A DNA stretch of 64,000 bases from Siphlonurus alternatus (lineage: Eukaryota > Arthropoda > Insecta > Ephemeroptera > Siphlonuridae): positions 21,656,356-21,720,355 of the forward strand of contig OX463780.1 in NCBI GenBank assembly GCA_949825025.1. Reading direction: 5' to 3'. The position numbers and the translations under genes were made by a program. The number at the start of each line of letters is the position of its first letter. Position 1 is the stretch's first letter. The notes under the pieces were generated by a model. It saw only the letters and a list, made by a program, of their open reading frames with translations, made no database searches and was not told the origin of the DNA. Positions 1-10,865 of this stretch are shown here, piece after piece.

Positions 1-389
1 TAGTGGGGGTGGTTAACAATTTTAGTTGAAGTAAATTGTCACCAGATGGCTTTCTTCTTGAAATCAGCTGTGGCATTTAACAAGAAAAAAAAAAAAAAAG
101 TTCAAAAACAAACCCTTCAAACTGACCACTGAGCACTGACCTAAGTTATAAAAATTTTATATTAACTGTAACATTTATTTAGCCTAAAAAGTGTAATGCA
201 CAGAGAACTTTAGATCCAAAAGGTGAGATTAATTCTGATTTTTTGTTATCTTGATTTGATAATTTTATTATGCTGTTTATCTGCATGCAGTTTTACACCA
301 TGTTCTCTTTATAGCTACTCTTCTACCTCATCATAATTATAGAAAGAAGTGATGTTTTTCTTATTTTCCACAGCCTGATAGCTTGTAAG
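1..389 (+). other. PEX7 upstream segment: 5' intron end and 5' UTR
   Basis: No coding sequence is seen. A pyrimidine-rich tract followed by CAG at 371-373 looks like a 3' splice site 17 bases before the PEX7 ATG at 390. This suggests that a non-coding (or very short coding) first exon and the promoter lie left of the window. The frame stays open between the acceptor and the ATG, so a few extra N-terminal residues from an upstream exon cannot be excluded. The rest is AT-rich. Confidence 0.5.
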
Positions 390-3300
390 ATGCCCACTTT
401 CCTCACCCCAAATAGACATGGCTACTCTGTGCGCTTCTCACCCTTCCAGCCTGACAGGATTGTATGTGCCACATCACAATACTATGGACTTGCAGGTATG
501 TATTGAATAAATGAGAGCATATTGTATGGCATATTTATAGTTCCATTAATTCTTCTAAGTTACATTTTTTTTCAATGCCTATTTACATACTGGAGATTTC
601 TCAAATGTATATTAATTAGGATTGACCTTAAACCATAATTTCAATTATTTAAGTGACTATATAGCTATATATATACAGCTATAAGGTATATCTCATGCAA
701 CAATGCTTTTTATTGATTCTTATGCATGTATACCACTGTAAATTGAATGTCAAATTGAGCGAGACTCTTTTGTTAAAGAAAATGTTGTCATACAGTAGAA
801 CTAAATATTTATACTGATGTGCCAGGTGGAGGCACACTGTTCCTACTGGATGTCACCCCAGATGGGGCGCTGCTGGAGGTGGCCAAATTTGAGTGGCCAG
901 ATGGTTTATTTGACGTGGTGTGGAGTGAGACAGACGCCAATACCGTGGTGAGCGCTAGTGGAGATGGAGTCCTGCAGCTGTGGAACCTTGCGGCACCTCA
1001 GGTGAGCATTTTAGTTACTATCCCAGAAATCTTAGGATATTTTACAAAAAATACAATTCTGCGGTATTGAGATTCTAACAAGTTCTGTGCAAGTTTGTAA
1101 CTTCCCTACTTTTTATGTTTTAATTATAATGTTTTACTTCAGTTATAACTTTCTCAATTTGCTTTTAAATTTTTGGTGCACCCAATAAATATTGGGAGGT
1201 ACCAACCATATTAAATAAACAGCTGTCCTGTTCCCGCCAAATCTATGCACATATTGTGAATGTAAACAAAATATTTTCTTTAATTTATTATTACAACAAA
1301 AGTAAAAATTCCCCAACTAAACCTATTAGCACTGTTCATAGTAAATTTTATTTACTTTCTTTTAAATGATATATGAGCTCATTATTACGTATATTTGTTG
1401 TGCAATCTCATATTTACTAAACTTCCCTCCTATGCATACCAGTGCATATTAAATAACAGTTCATCGTTAATTTTTCGTTTCATGTAAAACAGTTAATATA
1501 TTTTTATAAATAATTATTTCAAGTGTGCATAGAAGTATACTGTTAATCATAAAAGTTGTTTTTCTTGTAAATATAAATAATGTAAAATCGTATATTGCCG
1601 GCTCGCAAAACGAGCCGTAATTCATACAATTTGCTTACCTAATTATGTAAAAAAGCTGCACAATAGTATTGTCTAATTTGTCATATGCAATTTATTATGT
1701 TTTCTATTATTTAACGTCAATATTGATTTATTGAAAGTGTGAAGAATTTTCCACAAAACTAGGGAAGTGACATAACAGCAATAATACTCAAAAGGTGGCA
1801 ACACTAAAATTCCAGGTAAACAATAGACACAGCTGACCGAGGGCACCGAGGTTATAAAAGCTCGTGCCCAAAAATGTCAAGTGAGTCCTTGCGGTTGATT
1901 CACTGCGGCGCCACGCTGCTGGTCCCGCGACGGCTCACATTCCTTTGTTCGGTGAATTTCATAGTTCTGTCTACAGGTGGCGTTTGTTGCTTATCCACCC
2001 GCTGGTAATCAACAAAATCACCTGGTAGAATCGGGTGCTGTCTGTTTAGATCTTCATTGTGTTTCTGCTACGTGATTTACTTCAAGATTATTCAACGTCC
2101 TATCAATTAAGTATTAATTATATCACATTTGTCTTCTATCATAATTATTAAATTAAGCTACAGTATAAAATCATAATAATATTAATATTGTCAATAGAGT
2201 ATTTTTCCCAGTTTATTTGTTTTACATGCAATAAAATAGAGTCAGTGTTTGTTGATTAAATTATAATCTTTTAATTTATAATATGCACCCATTCCTATAT
2301 AAAAATAATATAAAGATAATAAGAAGAAGTGCGCTTAGTTGAATTTAAGCTAGTGGTAAAGTAATTGCCAGATTGGGAACCCACCCACGCTCTCCTCCTC
2401 TCGCCTCCTAGACAACTTGAGGCCCATCTATCAGTTACGACGAGGGGAGGAAGTTAGGGTCCGTTTCACCCTTGGTGGCCGTGTCCGGGATTAGGGTAAC
2501 CTTGTCGTGCTCGCACGCAGGTCTGCTCGCCCGAGCGTGTCATTTACACTCGAAAGAGTGTACAGTAGCGTTACGCCGAAACTTCATGTACGATTATCTT
2601 CTCAATACCAAGTTAAGTGAACACAATAAGTGAAAGCAGTGTTAAGTGGAAATTGTTTTGATGTGGGGGTAGTTTTTGTCGGTGCTATCATATACTGGCA
2701 TTATTCCTCCTCCCACTTTCGACCCAGCGTCGACAAGACGAGTTTCACAAAACCTTCAGCGATGACGACAAAGAGTGGTGCTTCAACCTTCCCGGGGGAG
2801 CAAGAAGTACCCAGGGGGCAAGACTTGGAGGGTCAAGCCCCACAACGGCACGCGGAGCAACCTCTGAGGCCACCGAGTAGGGTGTGTCATCACGATTCAT
2901 CGGAAATGAGTCGGGGCTTGTGGATAAGCCAAGAGGGTCAGTTAGTCTCCGCGGAGCACGGACTTTTCTCACAACCGCGTGCGGGCGGGGGTGGGAGAAC
3001 GAGCCGTTGGCCGCCCCGTGAGGAGGCCGGTAGGGGTCGCAATGTCGGACCTGACGCGATTCCTACGCACTTTGGTGACCTATCAGCAAGGACGCCATAT
3101 GTGCTTTACCCAGCTGAATTTGGAGACAGTTCGCATTACACGACGAACAACCTACACTTCGAGCATACTGAAATGCATCGCGCAATGATACATCGAGAGA
3201 GAGGAAACCAAGCAACCACCTCAACTATCGACATTCTGCAAAACAACCCTGCTGCTTACCAACCCCTACAAAGTCAACGAGTTTACGACAGATTTGCTAA

Positions 3301-6300
3301 TTTAAATTTGCAATCCGTGAATGAAGAACAATGTGACAGTGAAAATTATGATTATCGTCAAGAATATTTCAAGACACGAAATGCTATTGAGGGAACTGTG
3401 GAAACCGAGTTCACTCTAGCATATAGACATGAAGATACTCAACCAGTTCTCACACAAGGCTATGCCAGCCAAGAGCGGCACAACCTAACCCGACACCCTG
3501 AACACCCACCTAACCACCCCCATAGTCAACTATACAAGACTACTACAAAAGCGTCACCGACTGATAACAATCAAAATAATTATTATTCGCCTGTTTCTTC
3601 ACAACAAGCAAATCGATTTAATTCTCCAACTGAAAACAATCACCACCCCCCACCCCTGAACTTACAGTATCGTAACAGTAATACCTTAACACCCTTCCAA
3701 CCCCTGTCTCATCAACCCTTCCGGTCTCCTTCAGCAGTACGTTGTGATAATTTAATTGAGCGACCATATGATGTTACCTCAGCTGCATTGGAAGTCGAGA
3801 CAAGGGGGTTACATCAAACAGTGCTGCAAGTACAGTCTCAGTCAAAAATAATGCCACCTCTTCAAACAAATGAAACATATCAGTTCGGTGCAAATTTTAA
3901 TCAATTTAACCAACGAGGAAAAGGACGCCCGCTGACTCAGTCAGCGTCAGGCACCATTCCTCCCCCACCTTTCAACAACCAAATGCAGGGATCAGGCTAC
4001 CAGCCGCGTATTTCCGCATGTGTTGTTCAACCCCCTACTTACCAAACCTACCCCCAAACATTCCCTGCGCCCACATCACGGCAGGTGCCACAGCAAATGC
4101 CAAGTCTCCGCTTACCGTTGCCTACATATAGTGGCCGCAGAGATAAACTCACCCCAACCGAATTTATCAGTGCATTCGAACTATACGCTCGTTCTAGCAC
4201 CTATGTTCCTCAAGCCATACTTATCTCTGAGATGCCATCAGCATTAAAGGGTGATGCTAATTGTTGGTGGAATTTGCATGGCGGATTCTACAACTGGGAC
4301 ATTTTTATAGGTGAATTTATGCGTGAATTTGCCGAGCCAAATTACCAGGAGCTACTGTGGAAACAACTCGACGAAAGAATTCAACTCCCTGGAGAGACGC
4401 TCCCAGAATTTATCACAGTAATCGCAGCATTTTTCAGACGTCTTAATACACCAGTAACAGAGTCTGAGAAAGTACATCGAGTGTTAACCCAAATGTTACC
4501 CGAGTATTATTACTATACTCACGGACGAACTTACCATAGTTTGTACGAGCTCGCCAGAGATGCACGCGACATCCAAGATTTAATTTTGCAACAACGAATG
4601 TCTCACACCCTCCCTTTTGCCAGCTACTCGGCGGAGCCATACAGTTTAAGTACTGAGGTAGCAGGAACCCCATCCCCAGCGTCACGCACCTCAACGCCCA
4701 CCTTTCTCGATGACACCCGTCAACCTACTGCAAAGCGGGAGACAGGGGGTCGAGATTCAAATAATCAACGACCTCAAATTACCCCCCAGCAGGAGCCAAA
4801 AAACGTGTAGAGACCCTCACGCAATCAAAACGTCAGCGTGAGGGTGAAGAACGCTGTGCGACAAAAAGACGCAACAGAAAAAGGAAAAGATTTTGGAAGA
4901 GACAAAGGAAAAGGTTAAGGGAAGCAAACTCATCATCATGCCCTGCCATACCTAACCTTACAATACCTATTAAAACCCTGCCAGTGCAGCACAACAACCC
5001 ACTGCAACGTGGCTCTTCAAAATCTGAACCCGACTATAATTTACTAGCAACCATGTCACCCCAAAATCGACCACGACAAAAAGATAATTCTTCAGTAGTG
5101 ATGGGGAGAAACCAAACAACAGCTCCTCTTTTCACCAAGAAGAAAAAGGGAAGACTTAAAAACAAGTCAACTCCCCCCAATGAGCTTCTGTTCACGAACT
5201 GCGCTGTCCTAGTTCAGTGTGATAAGCAAAGCTCCCCCCATCATCATCACCCACAGTTACCTAAACAAATAAATTATGCCATATCATGCCCCGACCCCAT
5301 TCATGTACCAGTAAGCCTAAGCATCACATGCCAAGATAGCTTCAATGTTCCCCTAGTCTTCAGATCAGCCTAAGCATCAAATGCCATGATGGCTGCAACG
5401 TTCAATGAGCTACGGGCTACGGATATTACTTCAGCTTGCAGTCCAAGATGTTCCCAATCAACACTTACAGAAAGGGCAGAAGCATGGTAAATCAAGCTTG
5501 GATCTAATTTGTTTAATATGATAATTGTTCATTGTGTTTATTTTTCAGTTGTCATAAAAAGTAGAGTGTTACTCTTTGTTGTAAATTTCAAAATAGTATT
5601 TCCAAATTTACAAAGGGGGTAATGTAACTTCCCTACTTTTTATGTTTTAATTATAATGTTTTACTTCAGTTATAACTTTCTCAATTTGCTTTTAAATTTT
5701 TGGTGCACCCAATAAATATTGGGAGGTACCAACCATATTAAATAAACAGCTGTCCTGTTCCCGCCAAATCTATGCACATATTGTGAATGTAAACAAAATA
5801 TTTTCTTTAATTTATTATTACAACAAAAGTAAAAATTCCCCAACTAAACCTATTAGCACTGTTCATAGTAAATTTTATTTACTTTCTTTTAAATGATATA
5901 TGAGCTCATTATTACGTATATTTGTTGTGCAATCTCATATTTACTAAACTTCCCTCCTATGCATACCAGTGCATATTAAATAACAGTTCATCGTTAATTT
6001 TTCGTTTCATGTAAAACAGTTAATATATTTTTATAAATAATTATTTCAAGTGTGCATAGAAGTATACTGTTAATCATAAAAGTTGTTTTTCTTGTAAATA
6101 TAAATAATGTAAAATCGTATATTGCCGGCTCGCAAAACGAGCCGTAATTCATACAATTTGCTTACCTAATTATGTAAAAAAGCTGCACAATAGTATTGTC
6201 TAATTTGTCATATGCAATTTATTATGTTTTCTATTATTTAACGTCAATATTGATTTATTGAAAGTGTGAAGAATTTTCCACAAAACTAGGGAAGTGACAT

Positions 6301-9300
6301 AACAGCAATAATACTCAAAAGGTGGCAACACTAAAATTCCAGGTAAACAATAGACACAGCTGACCGAGGGCACCGAGGTTATAAAAGCTCGTGCCCAAAA
6401 ATGTCAAGTGAGTCCTTGCGGTTGATTCACTGCGGCGCCACGCTGCTGGTCCCGCGACGGCTCACATTCCTTTGTTCGGTGAATTTCATAGTTCTGTCTA
6501 CAGGTGGCGTTTGTTGCTTATCCACCCGCTGGTAATCAACAAAATCACCTGGTAGAATCGGGTGCTGTCTGTTTAGATCTTCATTGTGTTTCTGCTACGT
6601 GATTTACTTCAAGATTATTCAACGTCCTATCAATTAAGTATTAATTATATCACATTTGTCTTCTATCATAATTATTAAATTAAGCTACAGTATAAAATCA
6701 TAATAATATTAATATTGTCAATAGAGTATTTTTCCCAGTTTATTTGTTTTACATGCAATAAAATAGAGTCAGTGTTTGTTGATTAAATTATAATCTTTTA
6801 ATTTATAATATGCACCCATTCCTATATAAAAATAATATAAAGATAATAAGAAGAAGTGCGCTTAGTTGAATTTAAGCTAGTGGTAAAGTAATTGCCAGAT
6901 TGGGAACCCACCCACGCTCTCCTCCTCTCGCCCCCTAGACAACTTGAGGCCCATCTATCAGTTACGACGAGGGGAGGAAGTTAGGGTCCGTTTCAAGTTC
7001 TTGTTGTGTAGAGCGCAGGGGCGGATCCAGTGTGAGGCTTTGGGAGGGGGGGGGGTGCCTGCCCTATCTCGCAGTGTTAAATCTTGGAGTGGGAGGGGAG
7101 GGGGGAGGGCGACGGGGGTGGTGGTGGTTGTAACACCTTCATTATATTAGTAAATAACTTTTTCGTGCAAAGGGTATTCATATTGAATATCTTTTACAGT
7201 ATTTCACTTTTCGGAGTTTTACCTACCTTTGCCGGTGTTCAATGTGTAATCCTTTTGTATGTAGTATGTTGCGATGGTCACTTAGTGTTCGTGCACGTCA
7301 CTAACACTTGCATGTACTACACATATCACTACGTTTCGAAAGTCAACCGCTCTCTTCCTCAGGTGATCTGAGTCTTAGTGACGTATACGAACACTAACTG
7401 GTTAAGTGACCATCGCAACATACTACATACAGAAGGATTACATCGAACACCTTCATTATATTTTGGGACATTTAGGGGAGACCTTTTCCCCCCTTCCCCC
7501 CGCCCCCTGGATCCGTGCCTGGTAGAACATATCATCCTTTGTAAATGTTCTGGATTTAAAAAAAGTTATCTTGTTATCTTCAATTACTTAGACCCCTCTG
7601 TTAATTTTAAATCTTTAATCCTCCTTCTCTTCTCTCTTGCCTCTGTATAAAGAAAACAATAGTCAGTAAGCTTTCTCTTGTTTTGTTCATTTTTGATTTG
7701 AAAGTATGTACTAAAGTACTGTATTTTATTAAGTGAAGGCCTGCTATATTTAGTAATAATTTCAGCTTGCAACAAAAATGCAACACTTGCTACTACATAT
7801 AATAGGAGCAGGAAATGAACCTTGTTGGTATAAAGTATAAACTCTGTTAAGTTTTTAGTCTTATAATAAAGTTAAGGAGTTTTGGAGGTTTTAATTGTTG
7901 ATCCGAGATTAAAATTGCTGCTTTTGTATCCTTTTAATTAATACTTAATTTTATTAAAGTATATATGTAATTAATTTAACAAAATTACACATACGGTATT
8001 ATTCAAAAAATGGTAATATTGAAGAAATGTTGAAAAGTTGAAGCTACTGTAATTTCAGGTGCCACCCCAAACGTTCCGAGAACACAAGAAAGAGGTTTAT
8101 TCGGTTGACTGGAGCCAGACCAGACAGGAGCAACTGATCCTCTCTGCCTCGTGGGATTGTACAGTCAAACTGGTGAGCAATCCACTCTACCTTCCCCTTA
8201 GAACTCCCAACAATGTAAAAATGGACAAAAGAATAGAAATATTGTAGCCCCAAAAGTAGACTGTTTGGTTGTTAATTAGTTTAAATAGATCATCCTTTTC
8301 TTTATTCACTTTATTGAGGCTGTATTTTTTCTTATAATTCTCACTTTCATGATTTTTTGTATTTAAATTTAACTAACCACAGTTTCACTTTACGTACCAT
8401 TGATTACTTGCCTCTAACCACTATTAATATTCTTTGAAAACAGAAAGACGTTAATTATTATTATTTTTTTTTATTTTTTTCATTTTTTTTTTTTTTCAGT
8501 GCACATATCAGATGTACTTGTCTGACTCCTGAGCCAATCAGAAAGGAGAAAATTTTATTCATCCTACATAAACACTATATTGTATTTGTGTTCTACTTTC
8601 AGTGGGACCCACTAAGGTCGAGCTCTCTGGCCACCTTCCTAGGCCACTCTCAGCTTGTGTACAATGCCATGTGGTCCCCTCACGTGCCGAGCTGCTTTGC
8701 CTCTGTGTCTGGTGACGGCACGCTGCGTGTATGGAGCTCGTTAGCCCCTCAGCGCCCCTCTCTCACCATTCGGGCTCACGAGGCAGAGGTGCTGACGTGT
8801 GACTGGTGCAAGTACGACCAGAACCTGCTGGCCACGGGTGCCTCTGATGGGCTCATTCGGGGCTGGGACCTGCGCAACTATACCACACCAGTCTTTGAAC
8901 AAAAGGTGCTTAAAGTTCATATAATTTAGACTTCCTGATCCTAATATCTTACTGCTTATTTCATTTTGTTATTACTGTTTTATTTTTTTAAGTCAACTTT
9001 GATTTACATTAGCTATAATATGCTTGCTAGTAAAACTATTATTGGCAGAATGATTGTTACAAAATTGTTAATTATGTTTCTTTTAGTTGCAAGCATAATT
9101 GAAAAAAAGCTAAACTTCTATGTGCCACGATTAGTTATATATATAGTTTCTCTGTTGTTATTTTCAGAATTTTATATTTCAGTAAGTTCTACAGTATAAT
9201 AACCTAACTATTATTAAATTAGCATTGAATTTTGAAAAATTTGAAAATATACAGTATTTTAGGTTTTATAATTGATAACAGGAAACAGCAAACCAAGTTA

Positions 9301-10606
9301 TGTTATTTGTTATGTGATTGTTGCAGGGCTGTGAGTATGCAGTGAGAAGAATACAATTCTCCCCTCACCAGATGTCAGTATTAGCTTCTGTTTCTTATGA
9401 CTTCACAACAAGGTAAGGCCAACAGTTTATGTAATATTTCAGACTTAAAGCAGCAATAATTAGAAGTTCTCAGTATTGTTATGCCCTGTTCTTCTTTAGA
9501 TTGATATATACCAACCCCAAGCATGCCGAAATAATTTCAAAGGTTGCTTGCATCTTAAAGGCACACAGGACCCTAAAAATAAGTATTTTTTAATCAAATG
9601 TTACACACAAACTGAGTATGACTGCATAGTGGCAAATGCCTCAGTGTAAGCACGCCACAAGCAGCAAGAGCACAGATTCGTGATGTTACGAATCACGTCT
9701 TGCAGCGGAGCTGCCTCACTTCATGCTCCTTGCGCACTCGAGTAAGGTGGTGAAAGAGAGGACAGAGGGGAGAGTATTATCTCACCTCCAGCTCTCCTCT
9801 TCTCACTCCTCCCAGCCTGACTCGGACAACCTTGTGCGATGTTGCAATTTCTTTTTGCTCTGTGGCTCTTTTTTATTTCATTAATGTACTTTTGCGGGGT
9901 GATCCAAAACCTAAAATTTATTCATTTTTACCGTTAACTTGCCTTAGAGAAACTTGTTTTGCATGTATATTATTATTATCCCATGTCCCTTTAATTATAC
10001 TATTTCTTATTATTACTAAAAACAAGATAACGTTAGTTTTTTTTTTTTCCATATGTATTTGCAAGCAATTTTATATTTCAGCCATTAATATTTTTTTTGG
10101 TGCTGTAATTGTCTTTTGTACCTTAACAATATGTATATCAACACTATATATAAATTGTAAATTCAATAATAATTTGCATTAAATGTTGCTATCAGAAGTC
10201 TTCTTCTACACGGTACTTAAAAAAAAAAAATGTGATTTAATTAATAAAAATTGCATTGATTGCCAATTTAGCATAATTAACTTACAAATATCACCAAAAT
10301 CAATCATAGAAAAATAGTAAGGTTGAATTATTGCCATAAAACCAGCACACAGATCTCATCTGTATACAATATTATCATAATATAGTACATATTTCTCATG
10401 TCATGTCCAACAGGATATGGGACTTCAAAGCATCAAGTGAGGCAGTAGAGACGGTGAAGCACCACTCGGAGTTTGTTTACGGATTAGACTTCAACAAGCA
10501 CGTGCCAGGCCAGCTGGCAGACTGTGGCTGGGACTCGCTGCTGCACGTGTTCACCCCTCGCTGCCTCGCACCCCCCTTCTCTCCGCGGCCACTCCCGCCA
10601 CCTTGA
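390..10606 (+). CDS. PEX7: Peroxisomal targeting signal 2 receptor, peroxin-7 (WD40 protein)
   Basis: Six coding exons: 390-495, 826-1001, 8059-8172, 8603-8905, 9327-9412, 10414-10606, all with GT-AG introns and compatible phases, giving 325 residues, close to the family's usual length of about 320. The product is the cytosolic receptor that binds PTS2 peptides and delivers cargo to the peroxisomal docking complex. WD40 repeat signatures are visible: LQLWN at the end of exon 2, TVKL joined to WDP across exons 3/4, LRVWS and IRGWDLR in exon 4, and TRIWDF across exons 5/6. The stretch [10 protein letters not shown] in exon 3 and [14 protein letters not shown] in exon 4 are hallmark PEX7 segments. 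The N-terminus [10 protein letters not shown] also matches the family. The C-terminus ends in a proline-rich tail. Intron 2 is 7 kb because an LTR element and a hAT-like element inserted there. Identification is by recalled family similarity; exon limits were read directly. Confidence 0.95.
1096..2468 (+). repeat. 5' long terminal repeat
   Basis: 1373-bp direct repeat matching 5623-6995 at a constant offset of 4527 bases. It starts TG and ends CA as expected for integrase-processed ends. It contains a TATA box and a poly(A) signal (AATAAA at 2230-2235). Confidence 0.95.
1853..1860 (+). promoter_or_regulatory. LTR TATA box
   Basis: TATAAAAG in the 5' LTR, with the same motif in the 3' LTR at 6380-6387. 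About 370 bases upstream of the AATAAA, so a U3-R-U5 layout with transcription starting near 1885 is plausible. The copy in the 3' LTR could start transcripts inside PEX7 intron 2. Confidence 0.6.
2473..2490 (+). other. Candidate primer binding site
   Basis: TGGTGGCCGTGTCCGGGA begins 4 bases after the 5' LTR. It starts with TGG, complementary to the CCA end of a tRNA, and has the GC content of an acceptor and T stem. I could not assign the tRNA with confidence. Confidence 0.5.
2762..4810 (+). CDS. Gag-like capsid protein of the LTR element
   Basis: 682 residues from the first ATG at 2762; the frame is open further upstream (to about 2630) but without an ATG. Residues 1 to about 450 are low-complexity, rich in Q, N, P and H, and probably disordered. 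Residues of about 450-612 form a capsid domain of the Ty3/gypsy retrotransposon Gag type: it opens [11 protein letters not shown] and has WWN, a W..F...F pattern and a helix-rich remainder typical of that family. No CCHC zinc knuckle is present. The reading frame is intact, consistent with a young copy. The last codons are CCA AAA AAC GTG TAG, a slippery site directly before the stop. Known for the family: assembly of RNA-packaging particles in the cytoplasm. Inferred: this protein packages its own RNA with enzymes supplied in trans. Confidence 0.85.
   Translation: MTTKSGASTFPGEQEVPRGQDLEGQAPQRHAEQPLRPPSRVCHHDSSEMSRGLWISQEGQLVSAEHGLFSQPRAGGGGRTSRWPPREEAGRGRNVGPDAIPTHFGDLSARTPYVLYPAEFGDSSHYTTNNLHFEHTEMHRAMIHRERGNQATTSTIDILQNNPAAYQPLQSQRVYDRFANLNLQSVNEEQCDSENYDYRQEYFKTRNAIEGTVETEFTLAYRHEDTQPVLTQGYASQERHNLTRHPEHPPNHPHSQLYKTTTKASPTDNNQNNYYSPVSSQQANRFNSPTENNHHPPPLNLQYRNSNTLTPFQPLSHQPFRSPSAVRCDNLIERPYDVTSAALEVETRGLHQTVLQVQSQSKIMPPLQTNETYQFGANFNQFNQRGKGRPLTQSASGTIPPPPFNNQMQGSGYQPRISACVVQPPTYQTYPQTFPAPTSRQVPQQMPSLRLPLPTYSGRRDKLTPTEFISAFELYARSSTYVPQAILISEMPSALKGDANCWWNLHGGFYNWDIFIGEFMREFAEPNYQELLWKQLDERIQLPGETLPEFITVIAAFFRRLNTPVTESEKVHRVLTQMLPEYYYYTHGRTYHSLYELARDARDIQDLILQQRMSHTLPFASYSAEPYSLSTEVAGTPSPASRTSTPTFLDDTRQPTAKRETGGRDSNNQRPQITPQQEPKNV
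4765..5373 (+). CDS. Basic downstream frame reached by -1 frameshift (gag extension)
   Basis: This frame is open from just after a TAA at 4762 to the TAA at 5371-5373, overlaps gag by 46 bases and has no suitable ATG near its start. It would be translated as an extension of about 189 residues from the slip site. The first 45 residues are strongly basic (runs such as [17 protein letters not shown]), a likely RNA-binding segment replacing the missing zinc knuckle. A second lysine-rich patch follows. I find no protease DTG/DSG, no YxDD and no integrase motif. It may be a gag nucleocapsid tail, or the front of a pol frame whose enzyme part was deleted. The 3' part contains a roughly 55-bp imperfect direct repeat (about 5311-5350 and 5365-5404). 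Confidence 0.55.
   Translation, partial: STTSNYPPAGAKKRVETLTQSKRQREGEERCATKRRNRKRKRFWKRQRKRLREANSSSCPAIPNLTIPIKTLPVQHNNPLQRGSSKSEPDYNLLATMSPQNRPRQKDNSSVVMGRNQTTAPLFTKKKKGRLKNKSTPPNELLFTNCAVLVQCDKQSSPHHHHPQLPKQINYAISCPDPIHVPVSLSITCQDSFNVPLVFRSA
4798..4845 (+). promoter_or_regulatory. Programmed -1 ribosomal frameshift signal
   Basis: Heptamer A AAA AAC (4798-4804) lies in the gag frame as X XXY YYZ. An 8-nt spacer (4805-4812), which contains the gag stop TAG (4808-4810), separates it from a perfect 10-bp stem: ACCCTCACGC (4813-4822) pairs with GCGTGAGGGT (4836-4845) around a 13-nt loop. Heptamer, spacing and stem are what retroviral gag-pro/pol frameshift sites use. The loop could also pair weakly (CGTC with GACG at 4868-4871), but a pseudoknot is not convincing. 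Slippage puts ribosomes in the downstream frame. Confidence 0.8.
5611..5622 (+). other. Polypurine tract
   Basis: CAAAGGGGGTAA ends exactly at the first base of the 3' LTR, where the plus-strand primer is expected. Confidence 0.75.
5623..6995 (+). repeat. 3' long terminal repeat
   Basis: Second copy of the 1373-bp LTR, same ends and length as 1096-2468. The one substitution I see is C6933 (T2406 in the 5' copy). It is followed by the target-site copy AGTT. Confidence 0.95.
7016..7521. mobile_element. hAT-like non-autonomous DNA transposon with nested insertion
   Basis: Terminal inverted repeats CAGGGGCGGATCCAG (7016-7030) and, reversed, CAGGCACGGATCCAG. They are flanked by 8-bp repeats gtagagcg (7008-7015) and gtagaaca (7522-7529), 6 of 8 matching, the target-site length of hAT elements. 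G-runs follow the left TIR and C-runs precede the right one. Inside, a 16-bp direct repeat (acaccttcattatatt at about 7132 and 7448) brackets a segment with inverted arms (about 7237-7294 and 7388-7452), which looks like a second element nested in the first. No transposase frame is present. The left target repeat starts 12 bases from the LTR element. Confidence 0.65.
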
Positions 10607-10859
10607 GCCAACAAGACTCGTGATTATTTGCAGCAAATTGTACAATAAGCATAGTATATAGTTGACTTAACAAAATGGAATGGAATTTTAAAATAGCTTA
10701 TTTTACTTGGTACCTTATTTTACTTGCATTGATTCCAATTAATAGTTGTTACTGTATAATATATGTCTTCATCATTACTTGCTTCCTTGAATGTATATTT
10801 GTGTTTAAAAATTCCAGTTCACTTTGTCATATTGTATACATACCCTAATATTTAACTAT

Positions 10860-10865
10860 AATAAA
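10860..10865 (+). terminator. PEX7 poly(A) signal candidate
   Basis: AATAAA 254 bases after the PEX7 stop, the first good hexamer in the 3' UTR. Confidence 0.5.

Larger units (their letters stand above)
1096..6995 (+). mobile_element. Young gag-only LTR retrotransposon (Ty3/gypsy-like Gag)
   Basis: A complete 5.9-kb element with two 1373-bp LTRs, both beginning TGTAAC and ending TTTCA. It is flanked by the 4-bp target duplication AGTT (1092-1095 and 6996-6999). The internal part (2469-5622) holds a primer-site candidate, one gag-type ORF, a -1 frameshift signal, a basic downstream frame and a polypurine tract. No aspartic protease, reverse transcriptase, RNase H or integrase frame is present, so the element must be mobilised by a relative. 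I see one difference between the LTRs (T2406 versus C6933), so insertion is recent. It lies in PEX7 intron 2, in the same direction as the gene. Confidence 0.93.

Noticed and set aside
2630..2761. Upstream extension of the gag frame
   Set aside because: Open but begins at GTG with no ATG; the first ATG is at 2762.
9832..10182. 116-codon hydrophobic open frame in PEX7 intron 5
   Set aside because: Starts without ATG, lies in an intron, and reads as translated T-rich sequence.
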